Assembly (NCBI GenBank): GCA_037954325.1
Contig: JBBMNZ010000001.1
Location: 16,965,258 to 17,029,257 of the forward strand
Source of the DNA: Fistularia commersonii
Taxonomy: Eukaryota; Chordata; Actinopteri; Syngnathiformes; Fistulariidae
Direction: 5' to 3'
Length of the DNA stretch: 64,000 bases
The translations under genes were made by a program, and so were the position numbers. Under the pieces are notes generated by a model that ran no database searches, was not told the origin of the DNA, and was given only the letters and a program-made list of their open reading frames with translations. This document shows, one piece after another, positions 12,688 through 26,161 of this stretch; position 1 is the first letter of the stretch, and each line of letters begins with the position of its first letter.

Positions 12688-14689
12688 AATATATAAAAGT
12701 TAGTCTCTGGCTCTCAATGGAGGCGGACACTTCTCTCTCTCCCTCCCTGCCCTTATCTGTCCCCCTTGCCGCCCTTTGTCTTGTACAGTCTGTGTCTGAA
12801 CTATTCGCATTTCGTCCGAAACTTACCTGTCAATCTAATTGATCAAATTTTCTCAATGAAAGATGAGCCCTCATATCCACATTTATAGCCGGATACACAA
12901 TAAACTTCTGAGAGAAGTGGAGGATCGTGTGCCTGCCGATCCTTTCCATAGAGGACGCTGAAGACATCTACATAATTGGAATTATGTCAACATATGACAA
13001 CTGCTATTTGGAGATGGTGGGTACCTGATTTATCACAAAATGCAATAGATGGTTGAGGGAATGGGCAGGGCTGGCAACTCTCAGACTCATATGATTGCAG
13101 AGCACTCTCGTAGACAGGATTAAGGTTTGTCAAGGATGGATGGTAACTTGGAGAAGTTGACAGCTGGGCTCGACAGAAATTAGCCACCTAATTCAGACAA
13201 CTGGATGCCACCGAGAGAACGGGACAGACTTAAGGCAGATGGAAAGTTACAGAGTTGGCCTGAACCCAGAACAATTGTTATCTTCATTAGCTCCCCAACG
13301 CCGGCCTTGGAAGGCTGGTATCTCTCCACTCTCTTAGATGTTATGAAGACAAGATACCACCCCCCTCCACCTGTGAACTTTGTCTCTTGATCGGAATTCT
13401 CTGAGGTCGTCTCCACAGCAACGACTATGTAAAGACACATAATGCACACACCTCCTTAACTCAACGCCTTCCTGTCTCCCGACCCTCTCCTTCCCCTTGT
13501 TGCGGAGTATCATAATGGAAGTCAGTGTGATGCGCCTCCAGTGTTGCAGCATGTCCAGTGTCTATGCTGCAACACCTTCCCATCCACCCCCACCACCACC
13601 ACCACCACATGTGCGAGTGTTTGAGTGCTGTTGTAATATCTTTTCATTTGTAATGTCTTATCACGTTGCTTAAGTGCTGCTGTGTTTTTTTTCCTAATCC
13701 CACACTGTGTCCCCCAACAGGAGCCTTGTTTGGGAATGGATTTTTTCCTCCTCTTCTCCCCCATTGTTTTCCTTTTTCTACTTTCTCTTTTTTCTTGAAA
13801 TTTTCCCACTGCGGAACGATTTTTATATGAAAGTTGAATTCCTGTGATCAAGGACAAAGTGTCATAAGAAAGTAAAAACAACCTAAGCTTTCAAATATTG
13901 ATGTCTTTTGATCATGTTACTCTGATTTCAGTTTATTTTAGTGTTTTTCTTATTATAGCATCATCCTGCCAAAAATGAACGGACATTGGCCTTCTGAGGA
14001 GTTGAGAAGGTGTTGAACATCCTGGCCGGCAGCTGCGGCTCTGGCAACCAAGAACCCTGGAAGAAGAAGATAAAAAACTGGTGGTCAGGTGACACCGCAT
14101 CACCGTCTGCCGCTAGCGACGTCACCAAACCCTCTGGAACATCTTATTCAAACAATACTGGCCACAAAAACATAAAACCGGGTCCTGTCGCACGTTACGG
14201 AATCCATTTGGCATCCAAATAGGAAGTTTGAAATATCAGCCGAAGGCCACAAATATGAGCAGCCCAGCGGGAGAAAATGAAATAATATAAACAGATTTTC
14301 AAACCTGCAATTTTACCCTTGAGACAAACTTTCAGATAGTTTTCCTCTATTTTTCGTGGTTGATGCAGCTGCAGATTAGTCAGTGATCGCTAGTCCGTTT
14401 GAGGCAGACAAGCTACAATGTTAGATAGAAAATAATCAACAGCTAGCATGCTGTTAATATCAGAATAAACAGCTAAATCTCACTTCTCTTAACTCAGTGG
14501 GCTCCCTGCTACAGCCTTCATGCTGATTGTTTAGCATGTTTACTATAAACTAAACTACATTTCTGGCTTTACCGTCCATTAAATTAATGCATTAGCCACA
14601 AAATAAAAAAGGGATTACACAGTTCCCTGACCATCCATGTCAGGCCAGTCAACCAGCGTGGTTACTAACAATTACCCACTTGCCTTGGG

Positions 14690-14905
14690 GTGTCATTCCT
14701 CAGGGGGTTAGAGCTGTCCTCTTGGAAGTGAACATTCTCGGTCCTAGGATTGGGATTCCCATGCTTTCCCAAGTCTGCTGAGGTGTTGTTGAGCAAGACA
14801 CTGAATCTCTAACTGCTACCCTGGCACTGCTCCATGGCTGCCTTCTGCTGGTTCATCCATGATGGTTAAATATTGGTTGAATTTCACTGATGTGTTGAAT
14901 ATTGC
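14690..14905 (+). repeat. SINE-like dispersed repeat fragment
   Basis: It contains GTTGAGCAAGACACTGAATC, CTAACTGCTACCCTGG and GGTTCATCCATGATGG in order. The same blocks recur at 25,735-25,925 and 40,325-40,545. This is a common fish SINE body ending in a LINE-like tail. The copy is degraded. Confidence 0.6.
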
Positions 14906-17900
14906 TGATGAAGTGCTTTCTTCTCATCACGAAAACTCACTCATCATGCTTACCCTTTTGTCTGGCTGTGAACAACTCAACAGTTTTTTGTTCTACTATA
15001 CTGATGCGGTATTAAAACCCCCAAATATGAATACTGTGGCCAGTTCTGGGCCTTACATGATTTTCATCTCTACAATGCAGAGAAAGTAAATATTCCCAAA
15101 TATTCCCACAATGCTCATTGAATAATTACCTACAAATTACCGATGGTTGATTCATTACATGTTTGATAATGATTTGCGAAGGACAGAGTCCAGGTTGCTT
15201 TGGAGGTGTTTGCAAGAAATGCCAACCCTTGCTACCCGCTAACACACAGCTGCCATCGACCTAATCCATGAGCAACTCTAACACTTGCTAATAGGCTTTA
15301 TTTTGCATATTAACATGTGCAATTTCCAGCAGTAATAAGAAAATAATCAACTGGTCAGTAAACTTTCCAGGGCTGAGGTAAGACTCAAATTATCAACAAA
15401 GAATGTCAGCTAGTTAGCTGGTGGACACAGCCCTTGGTTGCATTAATCACGAGCTAGCCTGTTGCTTCCCAATTCAAAACATGTCATATTTATGTTAAAC
15501 CTCAGTTACTGTTGCTGTTACTTTTAAGATAGTTAAAAATAAATGTAGCAAAAAAGGGCTTATTTTTTACTTTACACTCAATTTTATTGCAGTTCATTTC
15601 TCACAAAACATACAAAATACAACCTCAATATGATCTATAGAATAAATCTGACAGTATTAATCTGATCTTTAAAAAACAGAATAAAAATACAGTGAAACTG
15701 GTTGAATGGCCCTCTGGAGTTCAGATTCACTCAGATCAACACATGTTTGAAACTCATTTAAAAGATCAAAACACGAGGAATTCCGGTTCAGATTTTGGAA
15801 AATAAAGGTTTAGACAAAAGATTTCACATAATCACAACTTCTAGGTTACTCAAGGAAACTAGACATTCCGGCAAGAGGACAGGACTCTTGATTGATTCAC
15901 GTTTTCTTGTGAAAAGTGAGAAGAACACCATCAAAAATTTTTAACACACTTCAAATCACACTTTCAAGACATACAAGTTTATATCTGTGGTGATTCACCA
16001 GCTGCGAAAACAGTGCAAGGCAGTTAATTTTGCTTGACGCCTGAGTTTGGAAATAAGCGTTTTGATTAACGCTGCAACTAAGTGCAAAAGGCAATGTGAG
16101 AGTAGGGAACAGTTTTCATGCAGAATAAAAATCTCCAAGGCACTAAAGAGTAGTTCTGCGGCTAACAGCAATTGGCTAATGGATTCAAAGCCCTTTACAT
16201 TTGGTCATGGGAGAGAGGTGAAAATAAATTCACTATTTTCAAAAAAGTTCCTCCAAAATAAAATCAGGATAAAACAAACTAGCTAAACACCTGAGTTGGT
16301 TTACAGCCTGTGTTTGGGCTGAAAAGGTGCAGATTTGGAAAATTAAATTGAAAAAGGTATGATATCTTATGGTGGATTTAAACTTTTTGGATTTATTGAA
16401 TTAAAAAATATAGGTACAAAAATATTCTTCTGGAGATATGACTAAATTACCCCAACCCTCAAAAAAGTAAAAGAAAAAAAGTGTTTCCAGTGGATGACTT
16501 CAATTTTGATTTACAAATTTTAGAGATTTTCAGAAAGTACAAAAGAGATCATACAAATCTTGAAAAAATCCATTAAAAAAAGCACTACAATTTGGGTTTT
16601 GAACAAATATGCAGTTCAGATTCAGCATTACAGGATAATCATCTGGGGTATGCAGGCAGATCCAAACACACACTAACAGCCTCACAATAGCGACGTATTC
16701 ATCATCAGTGTCAGGCTGTTTTGGGTTTTTCTTGGTCTCATTTCATTTCTATGACATACAGAGAAAATGTCTTGTTGCCAGGAAGTTCAAAACACAGGTG
16801 CCCCTTTGAATGTTCTCTTCAACTTATGGGTGGAGCATATTACGAGTTGAGTGTGTTACGAACAAAAAAAATCCCCCCAAAAAAAAGAAATTGGAAAAAA
16901 AAAAATCCTAAAAAATTGACTTGAAATTCAATCACGAAATACCTTAATACATAGGAAATAATCATCTAGATGAAAAATAATCCTTGAAATTAAAAAAATA
17001 AGTTGGAAAAAGGAAAATAATACTATCTCCAGAGCTGAGATCTGAACTGAAAACAAACAAAATCAAAATGTATACCGTCATAAGTCAGGGCCCCAGATGA
17101 CAAAGGGTTAACGGTGAAACAGCTGAAGAATGAAAAGAAGGCATCAAATATCGGCATCAAGCAGGATGTGGGAGAGCAGCAGCAGAGAGGGTTGCCATCC
17201 AATGGATGCGTTCACCCAACCAGTCATGAAGACCAGGAAGTATTGTAAGTACTAGTGCTGCAACAGACACCACACTTAGTTAACTCAACTATGAAAACAT
17301 TCAAATCCTGCTCAAAGGTGGAATAAGTCCTGGATGGAAAAAAAAAAAAGAAAACACCAGAACTTTAATGTTGTCCTACTAACTGTACTTTTACTTTATG
17401 CAGTACTAAAGCATACTGGCTGATACTTCAGAAAAAAAAAAAGCTTGACGCTACAAACTTTCATCACACCATGATTTTCTGGAATGTTTGATGGGACCAA
17501 ATTCTTAAAAACACGACAAAAGATGTTAAAAGACAAAATGTATCTGGTTTTAGGTTAAAACACAGTTGCTAAAAAATGAAGTTGCGTTTAGTTGTAAAAA
17601 GGTCTTTACAATGGCTGAAGCATTAAAAACAGACAATAAAAATGGCCTAAAACTGAAGCAATGACATGTAAACATCCTTAAAATCTAAATATTTGAATTA
17701 CTTTACCCCTATTTGACACTTTATTGTATCTTAAAGGCAGAGCCAAAACAGGATCCTGGTGTCTATGTATGTGTGGGTAGAACAGTGCATTCTGGGAACA
17801 GAGCATTCAGGTGAGAAGAGGACAGACATGCACAATGTCACTGTTTTGGTCTCCAGCAGGAGGTTAAAAGTCTTGGCCTGTGGAGAGGCTTGTCGTTCAT

Positions 17901-19256
17901 CATCATTCAGAGGAAGGGAGCCGACAGGAAGACACTGCTTTGGGTATTACTTTTTTCATAAAACCCCAAAGTGAAAGAGTCATCCTCATACCAGAATCTG
18001 TCAGAGAGTATGGAATGGGGATTAAACCGCAGGGCAAACAGCTGAAGCCATGTTTTGAAATAATTCATTGATTGGTCAGGAGTTCAACAAGCCTTAAAGT
18101 CAGCAGAGAAAGAAAACCTTCGTGGTAAGAGTGGAGAAAGCCTCTGACCTCCATTGATGTTGGGGAAGTCAAAATGAAATCAGTGCTTGGTCTGTGTGCT
18201 GACGAATAAAATGAAAAGAAGAAGAGACAAATGACTTGGTTTCTCCCGGAGCTGAAATTCAAACTGAAAGGATGACAGATCTGATGCAAATGGTCAATTA
18301 ATCACAAATCGATCATTGATCGAGATGTTAGTGCTCTGAGCCGTTAGAAAACTACAGGCTGGGAAAGATGACTGTGGACTAAAAGTCAGAGGTGGCGGAG
18401 GATCCGGGATTCCTCCTCCCTTCCGGGAATCCAACCTCCGATTGTTAGGCGACCCTCGGAAAACCTTCTGCCCTCCACCAGATGTGATAATCTCGTCTCC
18501 ATATTCACAAACAGGAAGTCACATTTACAGTGTTCATAAAAAAAAAAGGCTGAGCTGAGTGAATACTCTATTGTATAAAAATATGAAAAACCTCTTAACG
18601 TTTACCCTCCATATGTGCCTCATCACCATCTTCGTCCTCATAGAAAGGCAGAAGATTGGACTGTAAACAATGACAGTGGAAAAGCCCTTTAAGGAGAAAA
18701 TACTTTTAAACTATTGCAGTTCAGTGACTTTAAACACAGGGGTTTCTGCTCCATGAGAGGGAGGGGGATCATTGGTCACGGAAGACGTGTTGTGGGGATC
18801 TTATTGCTTTAAGAGGTGAGAGAAAAAAAAAAAGAAGCAGATCAAAATCAAACAGGGAAAGGCTTAAAAATTTGAACACCCGTCGAGTGAAAAAAATGAG
18901 GTGCCGCATTCAGGAGCATGAAATGTTTTGAGATAAATTGTTTCTTAACAAGGGGCCGCCTGCAAGAATTTGCAGGAAGTGAACAAAACTCAAACACTTC
19001 TGTTGCCACAGGCCAAAGAGCCCCATTGATAACAGCAATGAGTGAAGAATTTTAACAGATAGATGCCTCCTAATGGATGGAAAAGACATATCTAAAATAT
19101 GTCTTACACATATAAAGATAATTATTTTAATGATATCTTATCATTTCTTTGTAATTCTGTCTGTTACTGATAAGACCGACTGATGAGTCAGTTTTAAAGC
19201 CAAGATACAAATTACATTTTCAAATGTATAAAATAAATATTACAAATTATTTAAGT

Positions 19257-19262
19257 TTTATT
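19257..19262 (-). promoter_or_regulatory. SGPP1: Candidate SGPP1 polyadenylation signal
   Basis: TTTATT on the plus strand is AATAAA on the minus strand, about 40 nt after the SGPP1 stop codon. A 3' UTR this short would be unusual for the gene, so a more distal site is also likely. Confidence 0.25.
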
Positions 19263-19302
19263 TCTGGATTCCTGGTGGTCCAGGTGAAGATAGGTGTGAT
19301 GC

Positions 19303-19854
19303 TCAGGAAAGCAGCATGTATCTGAAGAGGAGGGGGACGAGGAAGAGAACGTTGAAGCCCACCGTCCCGTACACAATATAACGGTAGGGCAGCTCCACCT
19401 CCATACGCTGTCTTGCTTCCCTCACATCACCGCTGGGGACACCAGCTAGCTGGCACACTAGCGGGATGGTGAAAGCCTTCATCAGCGCCCGTGTGGCCAC
19501 CAGCACCAAAACGCCAAGCACAAGGCGCAGTATGGCCACACCCACCAGTCCGGCGCTCAGGGCTGGCAGCGACAGCGGCAGCCGATCGGTGGGGGGGTCT
19601 GGCATCAGCCCCAGCTGGTAGTTGACATGGGAGGCCAGTGCCACGCCGGCGCCCGTGCCCAGGATCTGGGCAGTGTCTCCGCGGGAGGTGCTCCAGGTGT
19701 CCAGCGTGAAGGAAAAGAGGCCAAGCCCCAAATGAAGGCACACGATGATGAGTGGCGCCACACTGCACATCAGGTTAAAGTCGTCCAGCAGATCCAGTGC
19801 CGGCAGGAAGACCAAGAGGATGAGGATGCTGTAGAGAACACCAGCGATGACATC
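19303..19854 (-). CDS. SGPP1: Sphingosine-1-phosphate phosphatase 1, exon 3 (C-terminus)
   Basis: The last coding exon: 183 residues and a TGA stop at 19303. It begins after the acceptor TTGCAG and supplies residues 282-464. The first residue, Asp282, completes the third phosphatase motif begun in exon 2. The exon encodes the remaining transmembrane helices of this multipass ER enzyme, including a near-identical FSFTLDTWSTSRGDTA segment and a VELPYRYI segment close to the C-terminus, both diagnostic for SGPP1. The frame is intact and phase 0 fits exon 2. The Leu-rich hydrophobic stretches are as expected for the family. Confidence 0.95.
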   Translation of the reverse strand, partial: DVIAGVLYSILILLVFLPALDLLDDFNLMCSVAPLIIVCLHLGLGLFSFTLDTWSTSRGDTAQILGTGAGVALASHVNYQLGLMPDPPTDRLPLSLPALSAGLVGVAILRLVLGVLVLVATRALMKAFTIPLVCQLAGVPSGDVREARQRMEVELPYRYIVYGTVGFNVLFLVPLLFRYMLLS

Positions 19855-20344
19855 CTGCAAGGAGGAGGCACAGAGGGTGAGAGGCCACTAGGAGATGAAT
19901 AAAATGATTTGTTACATTCAGTACAGTACATACAGTATAATCTCTCCGGCATGTTTCGGGATCTTGGGACCTTCTGCCTGGAGTTCCTTTGATTGAACCC
20001 CAACCCCCTTTAAATTTTTATTTCAGAATTAAATTAAAAGCAACTGGGACTTGTTAAAGACAATCCCTCACTAGTCTTTTCCAACTGGTAGGACAGAAAA
20101 GTTCATTCAGTCCTCCTCTTCTCCCTCCAGTCAATTTGTTTTTATTCCTGCTCCTCCAGTCTGACAATGGAACAGGACACTCACTGAAGAGCTGATAGTT
20201 AGGAGGTGGAGCTCCGATATTTAGAGGCCCGATCCTTGTCTTGACAAGGAGTGCGTTGGAGAAAAGGAGAGCAAGGGAAGAGAATGAATAGACCTCAGAG
20301 TGGAACAGGAAGGATATTTCAAGCATTCATCCATCATCCATGCA

Positions 20345-20520
20345 TCTTTTCTTGCTTAGAGGGTAGAAGCCACTCACAACTGCCGGGGTGGGGTGGGGGG
20401 TTAACCTGTATGTATCAGCTGTCAGAGACATTCAAGCATTCACTCTTACAAGCAATTTAGTCTTCAATGAATCTACTGACTGTTTTTAGAGTGTGGGATT
20501 AACTGGAGGGAACCCAATCT
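20345..20520. repeat. Dispersed repeat fragment, reverse orientation
   Basis: It carries CAATTTAGTCTTCAATGAAT, CTACTGACTG and a GTGGGATTAACTGGAGG-like block. This corresponds to the reverse complement of the repeat seen in forward orientation at 62,590-62,835 (a CTCCGGTTTCCTCCCACAG-type motif). Related pieces lie near 22.4, 25.4, 50.4, 52.1 and 59.5 kb. Confidence 0.5.
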
Positions 20521-21692
20521 CAAACTGAATTAGAACCATGATCCTTCCTGTTGTGAGGCTCACCTTTTACCTGCCCGGACACCTATTATTGACTTACATA
20601 AAACTGATAATTACAGGAAACTAAACAATATCTGGGTAGAAATTCTAAACTGTTTGGTTTGTCAGTCCTAGAACAAATGCTAAATAAATGATCTAAATAA
20701 ATCTAGTGTTTTTTCCTGAGGATGGATATAGGAAGTGGAGAAGAGCTGACAGGGAACAGGAAATCAGCTGGATCTGGTGACAACCTTTGAATTCCACTCC
20801 TTGACTGACCCGGATTGTGAAATGATAGCTGGTTGTTAAAAATGAGCTAGCAATTTGTTGTAGAAGCAGACTGTCTTTCCCAATTCATACGTGTAGCTGC
20901 AGCTCAAAAGATAACTTCCACTTTTAATTGGTGAACGGGATATTTGTGGAAGTTTGAGCTAGTCCATTGATCCAAAAAACCTGCTGGGATCATAGTTTCA
21001 GTTTTAGTGTTCTCAACAGAGTCCATATTTCTGCCGTTACAAAAATATAGAGATCTATGAACCGAAGAGCTCACGGGGCTTGTTAGGTTTGAACTGAACT
21101 AGCTGGGTCTCAAATCCTCCATGAGGAGCTAAGATCCTTCCCAAAGAACCTCTGACTCCAACAGACTAACGTTTGCGAGGATGCCTGTGTGAGAAAACAG
21201 CACCGGCAAGCTGAAGGATGAAGTTCGGGTCTAGGTAGGTTTTGTATCCTGCGGCCTCGAGACTATCAGTTCAGATTTTAACAGGCAAAAGACAAAACAG
21301 GGTCCCAACACTGCATCATTGAAACCCACCTGGCTGTCTGATATACCATTAGCCTCGAATAATGGATTTGTTTATTTAATCACATTTAATAATTGAATTT
21401 TTTCCCCCAAAAAAATGTGCTTTCAAGTAGATTCTGTTGAAAGGATAATCCTCAATTTGTATAAACAAATAGAGTAAATACACTTAAAACATGTGGGTAA
21501 TCATATATTGACATCATATGGTGGTACAGATGAGCATAGGATAAGCAGGTGCGTTGTGACCCTGGACTGAGGCTCAAGAGCGAAGTTTATTTATCTAACA
21601 ATGTAGCAATTAGTCAATTGACAATTAGTTCGTAATCAGAAGCTATCACTGTGTAGATCACGTATTTCCCCTATTAGCTGTGTGCATTAAAT

Positions 21693-21850
<158 letters not shown>

Positions 21851-21971
21851 AGCAACAGACCCCACTGCTGTAGGAAGTTTCATTGGACCTGATTAGTTCC
21901 AGAGCATGTCTTTAAGAGCTTGCTGGGCCGGGCAGAACCACTAATGGCCTGCCATGTGCTTGGCACACTCA

Positions 21972-22043
21972 AACACGCACACGCACACGCACACACACAC
22001 GCACACACACGCACACACACGCACACACACGCACACACACACA
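21972..22043. repeat. Compound CACG/CA microsatellite
   Basis: CA repeat in which CG replaces CA at fairly regular intervals, most clearly as repeated units GCACACACAC. Confidence 0.95.
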
Positions 22044-22394
22044 AATCCCATATGTAAGTGTGTGTAGTTTACTTTGGTCCGAATCAAATGATAAAACTAT
22101 TTAAGGACTGGGGTGGGGGGGAGTTATTGCATCTCTTTTATCCCAGTTTCCATAGACAGGAGAGGATCTTCATGTCAAACATGAGCAGAACACTCAGATT
22201 TTCCATCCTTACATAATGACAAACACCACATGTGGTTTCAGTATTAGGGAATAAAGTAGTTTAATGTTGATGGAAGAGACAGAAAGGCAGTATGCACGCA
22301 TGCACATACACATGCACATAGCAGCAGAACCAGGAGTTTCATTTCACTTTTCTACATAAGTGGATTTGAAGATCAATCTAATGTGGCATGTGGC

Positions 22395-22500
22395 ATCTGT
22401 GATCTCTGTTCTTGGACTGTAGGAGGAAGACAGAGAACGTGGAGAGAACCCAGGCAGGAACCAGGAGAACATAGAGGCTCCAGAATCCAGCAGATCAGAG
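22395..22500. repeat. Dispersed repeat fragment
   Basis: The blocks GGACTGTAGGAGGAAGACAG, GGAGAGAACCCAGGCAGGAA and CCAGGAGAACATAGAGG match the reverse complement of the dispersed repeat found at 62,590-62,835. Confidence 0.6.
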
Positions 22501-23544
22501 CCATCTGACCCACTCTGAAACCTGCAGTATTTTTCTATTGTGTATTTTAATTCCACAAATGTCTTCGGATAGAGACAGCTTCTCTCCAGAAACTTTTGGA
22601 TGTCTTTCTTAATATCTAATGGCCAATATCAAAGTATGTTTTTGTTCAATAACAATAAAAGTTTTCTATTTTACTCAGCAGCTACTATGGCTTCTCTGCA
22701 AACAAAAATGTTTTAGTAGATATTAATCCACTATAGGTTGACTGAGTCTTTCAGCTCCCAGAAAGGATGACAACAGGTAGCGTCTTCACAATGTATATTT
22801 TTTTTATTCCTCATTGAATCCTGGTGAATGATGAAGAGGCCATCAGACAAAATTCAGATTTCCATCTTTCTGATTTTGAGCAGGTTTGACCTGCACCACC
22901 GTCAGATGTCTCTGCAGTGAAACGTCAGCAGGGAAAGAGTTAATTTCTTTGTTAGTAGAAATTCACCTCTGGTTGGTTCTCAGTGGTAAATACAGACTGA
23001 TTATCATGGTCCTTCAGGAGGAGCAGAAAATTCCGTCTTCTCCTTCAGGCATAAAGAGCTGACTCCTTGCACGCTGTTTTTCTCTTCATCTTCAGACTGA
23101 ACAAATGGAACAGTCTCCAGGGGAGATCCTGATGAACCTTACTCTACCTTCTAATATCATGATTAGATGGGAGTTTTAAACTGTAACAGACGCTAAACTT
23201 CATTCCACCTCTTCACTCTTCCTCACAGGGGAACACACATGGAATCAACGTGTTCTCCTTGTGTATGTGTGTGGATACAATTTGCTGAAGCCACTGAAAA
23301 GGCGGTGATGGGGATGAACATGTTTCTCCTGCCTTTTTTTCTCATACATAAGTTTTCTGTTAACCCTTCAACCTTGGACTCTGAAGGTCATTCAGCCAGA
23401 TTATTGAGGTCAGGGATGTGTGTGTGGAGTGGAGTGGAGTAGGTCAGAATGGGGTATAAATGAACCATTAAGGATGATGAATTGGAGGATGATTTGATGT
23501 TGCATGTTCGATGGCTCTGCCTGCAGTCTTAAACCTTCGTCCAA

Positions 23545-23890
23545 TCAGCTGACCAACGAATTGTGATCGTCCTGAGATGTTCCTTCAGCAGCGGCAGATG
23601 TCCGTGTGGTTACTGAGGTCTCAACCACACCACCTTCTGTGGCAGCTGCGGGGAGGGACTCTGATGTGGCATCACCCTCTGAAGTTTGTCTGGGCTGCGG
23701 GCCAACCAGAAGGCTCAGGCTCGCTGCTGCTTCTGGTACCGAACCAACATAAATCAGTCTCTGTGACGCAGTCCGGGGTACTGCTGGGCTGTTGCCGCAG
23801 CGACAAACCGCCCAAGCCCACCACAAGCAGCATGACATCACTAAGTGGAGAAAGAAATGTTCGGGGAAGAGGCACAAGGGAGACTTTTTG
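23545..23890 (-). other. GC-rich segment with unassigned open frame
   Basis: Within AT-rich SGPP1 intron 2, on the same strand as SGPP1, this segment stands out by base composition. A well-formed splice acceptor (pyrimidine tract then CCACTTAG) is followed by an open minus-strand frame of about 97 codons, beginning with an in-frame ATG just after the acceptor and ending at 23545. Its second half is rich in Ala, Ser, Thr and acidic residues and ends TSQDDHNSLVS. Two other frames are also open for a good part of the length, so the coding nature is uncertain. I recognise no domain. It could be an alternative terminal exon, a separate transcript, or old repeat DNA. Confidence 0.25.
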
Positions 23891-25334
23891 TTTCCCCACC
23901 CGAAATGAAACCTCCCTCCAGTGGTGGTCGGAGGACATACAAGGCCAATATCAGAAGGGGTCCTTCAGTCATAAGCATTCTTCTGTTTCCTTTACAATCA
24001 TATAATTAAAGCTAACAGATGGGGAGTCACTCTCAGTTGACGGAACATAAACAGAGTTAGAACTTTATGTTCCATTTCATTCCCTGATGCCACCATTGCC
24101 TTGTGTATTGTCCCTAAGTGGCATAATCTTTGGATTCTGTGATATCATGAATATTTGGGGTTTTCCAGTCGACCTCCTGACAGCCTCAGTTATTTTAGAA
24201 AAAAATGTAGATTTTTTTGACAAGGCCTTGATGTGGCAGAATCGTCTTTTTATGACCTGTTGAATCCTGTTCTGGATATAGGTAAATGACAAGACCTTCA
24301 ATCTGCCAGCTGGCTGGACTGAAATGTAACTATTTGTTGGATGTACATTTTCATTGGTATGATGAGAAGATAGCTGGTCTAAGGTCTGTGATCTGGGCAA
24401 AATATACATCAAAATACCTTTTTCAAACTCAGGGGCTATTTCTTTAGTATATGATTATACTTGTTTTTCCAACTTGGCAGGTACAAAAATCTGGCCCAAA
24501 AAATTGTCCCACTCCAGATTCACAAGGCTATGTAATGTAACTCAACTGTTGTACAGTCCACATTCTGCGGTTCAACTTGCACTCCCTTTGGGCCGTCACC
24601 TTTTGAGGTCGCATTTCTGCCATCATTTCAAATGTTTCCAGTTCCTTCAGGAGCAGAGGCGAAAATCAGTGATTTGATTTATGTCTGTCAAGAGCAGTGC
24701 TGAGAAGAGGAACTCCATATCAATTAATTTATAGCTGAATTATATTAATCCCTAAACAAGCACCGAACATTAGTCTGCTGTCCAAAACCGCAGCTAACAT
24801 ATGACCAAGACACCTTCTTCTCAGGTGGATTTATCAGGTCCTGCTGGGACCAGCGATAGTTTTTTTTTGTTGTTTTTCTGAAGCTATGAATATCCTACAT
24901 GGAGATGACAGGATGCTACTGCTTGTTTTCCCCCTCCATCTGTTGATAGAGGCCTGAAGACACCACCAAACATGGTTGCTGTATGCCAACCACACTTGGA
25001 CGTAAGTGCACAAAGACAAAAGGTTCTCTGATAGAGCTCCTCACATCCCTGCAACAATTGGTACAACCGCGAGGGTGGGAAGAGTGTGCAGTGGGGGGGG
25101 GATCTAATCTTTAAAAGCAGCTGGCTAGAACATTGGCTAGATGGTCGACGGATCACATTCATCAGGTTCCTGCTACATCCATTTTATTCAGTGATTCCTC
25201 ATTATCATATTGAAATAAAGGGACCATCCCCAGTGAACAGCAACTGAGTGAAAAGGTGAAGAGGTTTTAGCCAAACAATATCATTAAGGCTTTCACATTT
25301 GTTGGTTCTGAGATTATATTAAGCTGTTCACAGA

Positions 25335-25565
25335 GCTGCAGTTGGGTTAGAGGGGCAGGGTTTAACCTGGATGGATCAGGTGTCTATTACAGTGGCACAT
25401 AAAAAAAATTCAACCATTCACTCTCATTCATCTCCATAGACAATTTAGACTCTTCAATGGACCCACTAAATTGTTTTTGGGTTGTAGGAGGAAGAAGGAG
25501 AACCTAGGGAGAATGTAGGCAGGAACCCTGAGGATAGGGAGAACCCACACAAAGAGTACCCAATC
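25335..25565. repeat. Dispersed repeat fragment
   Basis: Contains GGGGCAGGGTTTAACCTGGA, CAATTTAGACTCTTCAATGG and GTAGGAGGAAGAAGGAGAAC. It is the same family and orientation as the fragments at 20.3 and 22.4 kb. Confidence 0.6.
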
Positions 25566-25734
25566 AACCGCTAGAACAGAAACAGGAAGGTTCCTAATAA
25601 TTGCTCTGTCTCCCATACAACCAAGAAAACCTGTTATAATGATATTTAAAGGACAACCCAATCATATGATCAATAAAGTAAAAAACAATTTTTTTGAAAA
25701 AACATTTTGGTCCCTTTTGCCCCTTTATTTTAGG

Positions 25735-25925
25735 GGTGGTAAAGCACAGGACGTAGACCAACATTCCTGGTACAATTCCCGGCTCCACCTAGTGTGTCGA
25801 AGTGGTGTTGAGCAAGACCCTAACTGCTACCCTAGCGCTGGTTGACAGCAGCCTATTGCTCATGGTTCATCCATGATGGGTTATTGCAGAGAACAAATTT
25901 CCCCATGGGGATTAATAAAGGATAC
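25735..25925 (+). repeat. SINE copy
   Basis: Contains GTTGAGCAAGACCCTAACTG, GGTTCATCCATGATGGGTTA and a terminal CCCCATGGGGATTAATAAAG tail. The tail matches LINE-type 3' ends elsewhere in the window, so this is a SINE body with a LINE-derived tail. Confidence 0.65.
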
Positions 25926-26092
25926 ATTACTGTCCTAAATTTTCAGCCTATTGTGACTTTAAGTTCCTTGGTTCCTGTACAATTTAAGGAAAATTCTTAA
26001 TATTCTAGAAAAATTTCTCAATTGACGTACTTATATTTCTCCCAGGTTTTTGAAGAACTTGACTGACAAATGAGGTGACTGCAGCTGCGACT

Positions 26093-26093
<1 letters not shown>

Positions 26094-26149
<56 letters not shown>
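26094..26149. repeat. (TG)n microsatellite next to SGPP1 exon 2 donor
   Basis: A 56 bp TG repeat (CA on the transcribed minus strand) that starts 12 nt into SGPP1 intron 2, just after the GTAGGT 5' splice site of exon 2. Confidence 0.97.
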
Positions 26150-26152
<3 letters not shown>

Positions 26153-26161
26153 AGGACCTAC

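Larger units (their letters stand above)
11560..19302. other. Intergenic DNA between WDR89 and SGPP1
   Basis: Mostly AT-rich sequence without a recognisable gene. It holds an (AT)n tract, a small terminal-inverted-repeat element, a SINE-like fragment near 14.7 kb, and at 12.7-13.9 kb a less AT-rich block that looks like old repeat sequence but could not be assigned. The right part, just before 19,303, belongs to the SGPP1 3' UTR, whose length I could not determine. Confidence 0.5.

Noticed and set aside
12700..13900. Possible degenerate retroelement
   Set aside because: Composition differs from the flanks, but no reverse transcriptase, integrase, terminal repeat or target duplication could be identified.
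19427..19768. 113-codon second minus-strand frame in SGPP1 exon 3
   Set aside because: Out-of-frame shadow of the conserved SGPP1 coding sequence.
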